Source of the DNA: Bacteroides sp.
GTDB lineage: Bacteria > Bacteroidota > Bacteroidia > Bacteroidales > Bacteroidaceae
Length of the DNA: 64,000 bases
Assembly: GCA_019414665.1 (NCBI GenBank)
Contig: DXLO01000002.1
Coordinates: forward strand, 1 to 64,000
Reading direction: 5' to 3'
In this document: in pieces, positions 60,246 to 64,000 of the stretch
How the letters are laid out: the number at the start of each line of letters is the position of its first letter
Position numbering within the stretch: position 1 is the stretch's first letter
The notes under the pieces: generated by a model
Told to the model about the DNA's origin: nothing
What the model saw: only the letters and a program-made list of their open reading frames with translations
Databases searched by the model: none
Program-made: the position numbers and the translations under genes

Positions 60246-62813
60246 TTACAGACGATTCTTTTCGCTTTGTCCGGCTCCGGTTCCTTTATATTTGCTCTTG
60301 GTGGCATTGAATTTATAGGATACTTGGAGGCCGAAGCGTTGGAAATCCCGGTAAATCCGATTTTCCATATAGGCATCTATGCCGTATAAATCAAAATGGA
60401 AATACCCTGTTCTAAGAATATCATTGGCGGTGAATGTTATGGTGAGTGTCTCTTTTAAAAAGGATTTGGAAAGGCGTGCATTGATTTGTCCTTCCGTGCG
60501 CGTTACAAAAAATCCTTGCCGGGAAGCGGTGGAGAGATATCCTTCCATATTGAAGAACCAGCCTTTGGGAAGGTTGAAGTTGTTGTCCAGACTGATATAG
60601 AAACGGGGTTGGTTCCGGTGTTCGGTGATTCCTATTTTATTCGCATTCATGTCCAAAAAAGCCATATTCACATTGAGTTGTGGTTCCCAACACCCCAGTT
60701 TGGGAGAGGCGTTGAAACTAATGCCGTAATTATGGGTTGTAGGAATGGTCTGTGTGGCAAATAAGAGGACGCCCGGATGTGTATCTTCCTTGTAGGGCAT
60801 AATTATATTGGTATACATATTGAGAATACGGCTGAAATAGGCTGAGAAATAGAGCCAATTCCAAGAGGCGCCGGCCGAAAAGCGATGCGTCTTTTGGGTT
60901 TTCAGCAAAGGGTTTCCTTGAGAATACTCATATTTGCTGCGATAGCGGATGGAATTGGTCAATAGGCTATAATCGGGGTTATTTTTACGTAACCGGTAAG
61001 AGAGGCTGAAACTTTTGCCATTGTGTGACCAACTGGCGGCCAATACAGGAATAATATCATTATAGGTAGGGCTTTGTGCATCTATCCTTATCCCTTTTTC
61101 ATAATAATCTGTTTGTTGATGTTCATAACGTATTCCCATATTCAGTTTCCAATGGCGGATGGATCTTGAATAGTCAGCAAATGCGGCATATACGGATTGT
61201 TTGATGTGGTCGTCGGCATCGGCAGAGAAACCGTTTTGGGTAAAGATATCATGGCGGTTGGTAAAAGTTTCTTCCGTACCGAATGAAAAACGTCCGTTCC
61301 ATAAGGGGGAACTGACTACCAGCTTGGCGGCATAGAGGGAGCTGCGCATGCGACTGTCTGCTTGCACGGTTGCATCGTCATTATTCATGGCGTTCTGGTC
61401 GGAATGCGAGCGTTTGAACAGGTAATCGGCGTTGAAGTCAATATTCCATTTGCCCAGTTCTCCTGCGTAGTAGGCGTTTGCCGCGTGATCCCAACCTGTA
61501 TGTATTTGTTCTGCTGTAGTAAAGTTTATCCGGTCGGTTTCTTCATCGTTACGTCTGGTGACGGTTTTACCGGATGAATTTCTGTCTGCATTCCCTATTC
61601 CGGTTTCGGGCATATAGCGCAGACCGAAAGAATGGTGTTCATCCGGTTCATAATTGAATCCCAGCTCACCGGAAAAACGTTGGCTCTTATGGGTCTGCAC
61701 ATCATTTTTGTTGGTTTGCCAAATGGCGGAACCCTTGATGCGGTTCATATTTGTGGTTTTTCCATACGAGTTTTGCTGTGCCATATATCCCTTTACAAAG
61801 AGATCCAGACCGCCGGTGCGATAATTTAATGCCATATATTCGTTGGCGTTGGCGGAATGTCCTTGTGAATAAGTCGTATTGAAGTGGCCGCTCAACCCTT
61901 GTCCGCGCCGGCGGATGGTACGGAGGCGGATGACGGCTGCTACGTCCGAGGCATATTCGGCTCCGGGAGTAGTGATGACTTCTGCGGATAAGATTTCGTT
62001 GGCCCGGATACGGTCCAGTTCTGTCATGTCACGTACTTTCTTATTATTTATATAGATTACAGGAGAACCGCATCCCATTACATTGTATTCGCCGTTATGG
62101 CCGGTGACGAAAGGAAGATGGGGCAACATTTCTGCGGCAGACCCCATTCGGGCCAGGGAAGTTCCTGCCACGTTGGCTTTTAGTCCGTTGGGACCCACTT
62201 CTATCATGGGGCGTCGGGCGCTGATGGTTACTTCCTGCATCAGTTGGGTGTCGGGAAGCAGGTGAAACGTAAGAGTAGGGTGGTAAGGTTGCACTTCCGT
62301 CTTATAGCCTATATAAGAAACCCGTATCAAGTAAGGTATCCCTTCTTCCGCTATCATCAGGAAACTTCCGTCTTCACGGGTGACACATCCGTTTACAAAG
62401 GTGGAGTCGCCGGGAGTCAATAAGAGTACATTGGAGTAGGGCAGCGGTTCATTCTTTTCATTGGTTACTTGTCCTCGTATTTCGGTAATGCGTATGTCTC
62501 TTCCCTTTTTCTGTATGGCGAAGTATTCTTCCCGTTCTTTACAAATGAAAGGAATGCCGTTCAGGACAGTGCCGATGGCTTCAAGTTCGGTTTTTTGCCG
62601 GATGGAGGCTGTAACCCGGTAGCTTTCTGTTTCGTTATAGGAGAAGATAATATTCTTTCCGCCTTCCTTTTCGATTAGTTTAAGGGCGGCGGGAAGTGGT
62701 TTGTCCTTTAATTCTATAGAGAATTGCCGGGGTGTTTGTGAATGAAGCGGAAGGATGATGCTGAATAATACGGTCATGATCCACGCTGTTTTCAAATAGC
62801 CGTCTGATCTCAT
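60246..62813 (-). CDS. Outer-membrane TonB-dependent receptor-like protein with STN-like domain (not SusC type)
   Basis: About 855 residues from MRSDGYLKTAWIMTVLF; a longer frame to 62930 adds an unlikely N-terminus before the signal peptide. After the signal peptide come an STN-like domain (FSIELKDKPLPAALKLIEKEGGKNIIFSYNE), a carboxypeptidase-like domain (ITEIRGQVTNEKNEPLPYSNVLLL), and a plug-like part (ARMGSAAEMLPHLPFVTG ... VIYINNKKVRDMTELDRIRANEILSAEVITTPGAEY). A barrel of the OMP_b-brl_3 type follows. No SusD partner is present. The STN-like domain and the sigma/FecR genes after it suggest a surface-signalling receptor. The ligand is unknown. Confidence 0.85.
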   Translation of the reverse strand: MRSDGYLKTAWIMTVLFSIILPLHSQTPRQFSIELKDKPLPAALKLIEKEGGKNIIFSYNETESYRVTASIRQKTELEAIGTVLNGIPFICKEREEYFAIQKKGRDIRITEIRGQVTNEKNEPLPYSNVLLLTPGDSTFVNGCVTREDGSFLMIAEEGIPYLIRVSYIGYKTEVQPYHPTLTFHLLPDTQLMQEVTISARRPMIEVGPNGLKANVAGTSLARMGSAAEMLPHLPFVTGHNGEYNVMGCGSPVIYINNKKVRDMTELDRIRANEILSAEVITTPGAEYASDVAAVIRLRTIRRRGQGLSGHFNTTYSQGHSANANEYMALNYRTGGLDLFVKGYMAQQNSYGKTTNMNRIKGSAIWQTNKNDVQTHKSQRFSGELGFNYEPDEHHSFGLRYMPETGIGNADRNSSGKTVTRRNDEETDRINFTTAEQIHTGWDHAANAYYAGELGKWNIDFNADYLFKRSHSDQNAMNNDDATVQADSRMRSSLYAAKLVVSSPLWNGRFSFGTEETFTNRHDIFTQNGFSADADDHIKQSVYAAFADYSRSIRHWKLNMGIRYEHQQTDYYEKGIRIDAQSPTYNDIIPVLAASWSHNGKSFSLSYRLRKNNPDYSLLTNSIRYRSKYEYSQGNPLLKTQKTHRFSAGASWNWLYFSAYFSRILNMYTNIIMPYKEDTHPGVLLFATQTIPTTHNYGISFNASPKLGCWEPQLNVNMAFLDMNANKIGITEHRNQPRFYISLDNNFNLPKGWFFNMEGYLSTASRQGFFVTRTEGQINARLSKSFLKETLTITFTANDILRTGYFHFDLYGIDAYMENRIYRDFQRFGLQVSYKFNATKSKYKGTGAGQSEKNRL

Positions 62814-63150
62814 TTTACTAGTGTTTAATTGTTCTTTATGAGTAATACAACCGAGGTTTGTAATCGGGTACGGTAAAATAAGGAAAAAGATTCGATGGGT
62901 TGTCGGAATGGATTCCCGTGGTTGGTTCATGCGAAGGGAACGGATATAACTTTATGAAGAATTTATGAAGGATTGGAATAAGAATGGTTCATTGTAATGG
63001 CTTGAGGTTCAAAACATTGTCCGCGTATGAAGAATTTGAAGGAAAAAAGGTGGAAAATGTGTTTTGAAGAGATGGTTGGGGCAGATACTTGTGTGATACT
63101 TGTTTTATGAAAATTGTAGATGGCAGTAGCTATGAAGAACAGAGGGAATA

Positions 63151-63190
63151 AAAACAAGGTGACTGAAAACAAATCCAGCCACCTTGTTTT
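63151..63190 (-). terminator. Terminator of the beta-galactosidase gene
   Basis: AAAACAAGGTG and CACCTTGTTTT form an 11-bp stem 19 bases past the beta-galactosidase stop, with T-rich flanks on both strands. It probably works in both directions. The rest of the gap 62814-63208 shows no gene. Confidence 0.75.
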
Positions 63191-63208
63191 TATTGTTTAA
63201 CCTGTGTT

Positions 63209-64000
63209 TTATTCTATCTCGACGCTATGTTTTACCGGAGTCAGGATGAAAGTAAATTCATAATCACCGTAGGGCAACATATATTGAGGCAACGGCAGAG
63301 CTCCCCAGCTGTTTACACAACCTAATCCCATCTGAGCCTTGTCGATGATCAGGTTGGTCAGGTCTGCTTTCTGTACTTCGGGCGAGTGACGCTGGTCTTT
63401 TTGTTCGCCATCATCCAGTGAACAGATGGTATAATGCAAAGCGGATGCAGAGAATGGAGCATCACCTACTACCTTCAGTCCGTTACCGCCGGCATTCAGT
63501 TGCTTCCACCAACGGATATCGGTCTTGGTTCCTGTTTCCTGCGGACGGATATAGGAGTAGAATTGTTCATCCACACTCTGGCGATAAATACCCAAGTCGG
63601 TGCTGTGGTTGCGGTCACTGTAGTTTTCTACCGGACCACGACCATAATATTCTACGGTTTCAAAACATTTAGGCATCTGCATTTGCATACCGAAGCGGAA
63701 CATCGGAGATACTTTGGCATTCTTGTCGGCTGTCATCTTTTGGGTCACTTTGATGGCTCCTTCGTTGTTGATGACATAAGTCAGATATAATTTGGCGGAA
63801 ACATTCTTCATGTCATATTCCGCATTCACTACTATCTGGTCATTTTCTGTCTTGGAATTCAAGGAAACCAGTTTCAATCCCGGGTTTTTCCATGCGGCAT
63901 ATCTGTTTTGCAGGCCGGCTCCCATATCATTGTCTGTCGGGGCACGCCAGAAGTTAGGGGTCAGGGCTGCGCCTTCTTTCAGCATTTCCGTTCCGTCCAC
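63209..64000 (-). CDS. GH2 beta-galactosidase, C-terminal part (5' end outside the window)
   Basis: The 263 residues seen are the end of a LacZ-type protein. TPNFWRAPTDNDMGAGLQNRYAAWK is the start of the C-terminal Bgal_small_N domain 5; MFRFGMQMQMPKCFETVEYYGRGPVENYSDRNHSTDLGIY and GLGCVNSWGALPLPQYMLPYGDYEFTFILTPV complete it. The catalytic barrel lies beyond 64000. It hydrolyses terminal beta-galactose. The frame is open to the window edge, so the visible start is not the gene start. Confidence 0.93.
   Translation of the reverse strand: MDGTEMLKEGAALTPNFWRAPTDNDMGAGLQNRYAAWKNPGLKLVSLNSKTENDQIVVNAEYDMKNVSAKLYLTYVINNEGAIKVTQKMTADKNAKVSPMFRFGMQMQMPKCFETVEYYGRGPVENYSDRNHSTDLGIYRQSVDEQFYSYIRPQETGTKTDIRWWKQLNAGGNGLKVVGDAPFSASALHYTICSLDDGEQKDQRHSPEVQKADLTNLIIDKAQMGLGCVNSWGALPLPQYMLPYGDYEFTFILTPVKHSVEIE

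Noticed and set aside
62814..62930. Longer N-terminus of the non-SusC receptor
   Set aside because: The extra 39 residues precede a good signal peptide starting at 62813 and would block export.

Overview
The window reads as a chromosomal segment of a gut Bacteroidales, most like Bacteroides/Phocaeicola (P. vulgatus or P. dorei would fit; that is inference). The signs are SusC/SusD genes, a UpxY-led capsule operon, several GH92 genes, ECF-sigma/FecR pairs and many promoters of the Bacteroides type (TTTG, about 19 bases, TAnnTTTG). No rRNA, CRISPR array or insertion sequence was recognised.

Region 1 (1-20935) is a capsular/exopolysaccharide operon, all on the minus strand: upxY, a stub of a WecA-like gene, Wza, Wzc, a PHP phosphatase, a polyprenyl-phosphate sugar transferase, a Wzx flippase, a Wzy-like polymerase, an Fe-S/F420-beta-like protein with a pyruvyltransferase-family protein, five glycosyltransferases including a GT11 fucosyltransferase, and four acyltransferase-3 genes. 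Its left edge runs into a glycoside hydrolase gene cut off in mid-barrel. All four acyltransferase genes carry a run of 6-10 G on the coding strand. One is in frame, and the other three are each one base out of frame exactly at the run.

Region 2 (20936-24832) is the control and integration region. Upstream of upxY lie two consecutive segments, each bounded by perfect inverted repeats (26 bp and 17 bp) and each holding a promoter with the same 20-base core. Both promoters point away from upxY, so as assembled the operon would be OFF. The recombination sites share their arms but differ in a 4-base core, so the two segments probably flip independently. An intact tyrosine recombinase adjoins them. 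A second, truncated integrase lies next to tRNA-Phe.

The combination is the most interesting system in the window: promoter inversion decides whether the capsule is made, and G-tract slippage in four acyltransferases would decide how it is decorated.

Region 3 (24833-37044) holds divergent tRNA-Phe and tRNA-Pro genes, a GH27 alpha-galactosidase, a LuxR-type regulator, a nucleotidyltransferase-like protein, a MATE exporter, a lipoprotein, the clpS-clpA-aat N-degron set, a PNPOx-like protein, an AraC regulator, a deleted membrane-protein gene and a small membrane protein.

Region 4 (37077-58534, plus strand) is a polysaccharide utilisation locus: GH92, ECF sigma, FecR, two more GH92, SusC with an STN domain, SusD, an EEP-family lipoprotein, GH97, an MFS transporter, a GH130 phosphorylase and a GH109-like oxidoreductase-fold enzyme. 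The enzyme set suggests mannose-rich N-glycans or mannan: alpha-mannose trimming in the periplasm, uptake, then cytoplasmic phosphorolysis of a beta-mannoside. One GH92 has Gln where the other two have the presumed catalytic Glu.

Region 5 (58657-64000, minus strand) holds a second ECF-sigma/FecR pair with an outer-membrane receptor that is not of the SusC type, and the 3' end of a GH2 beta-galactosidase gene that continues past the window.
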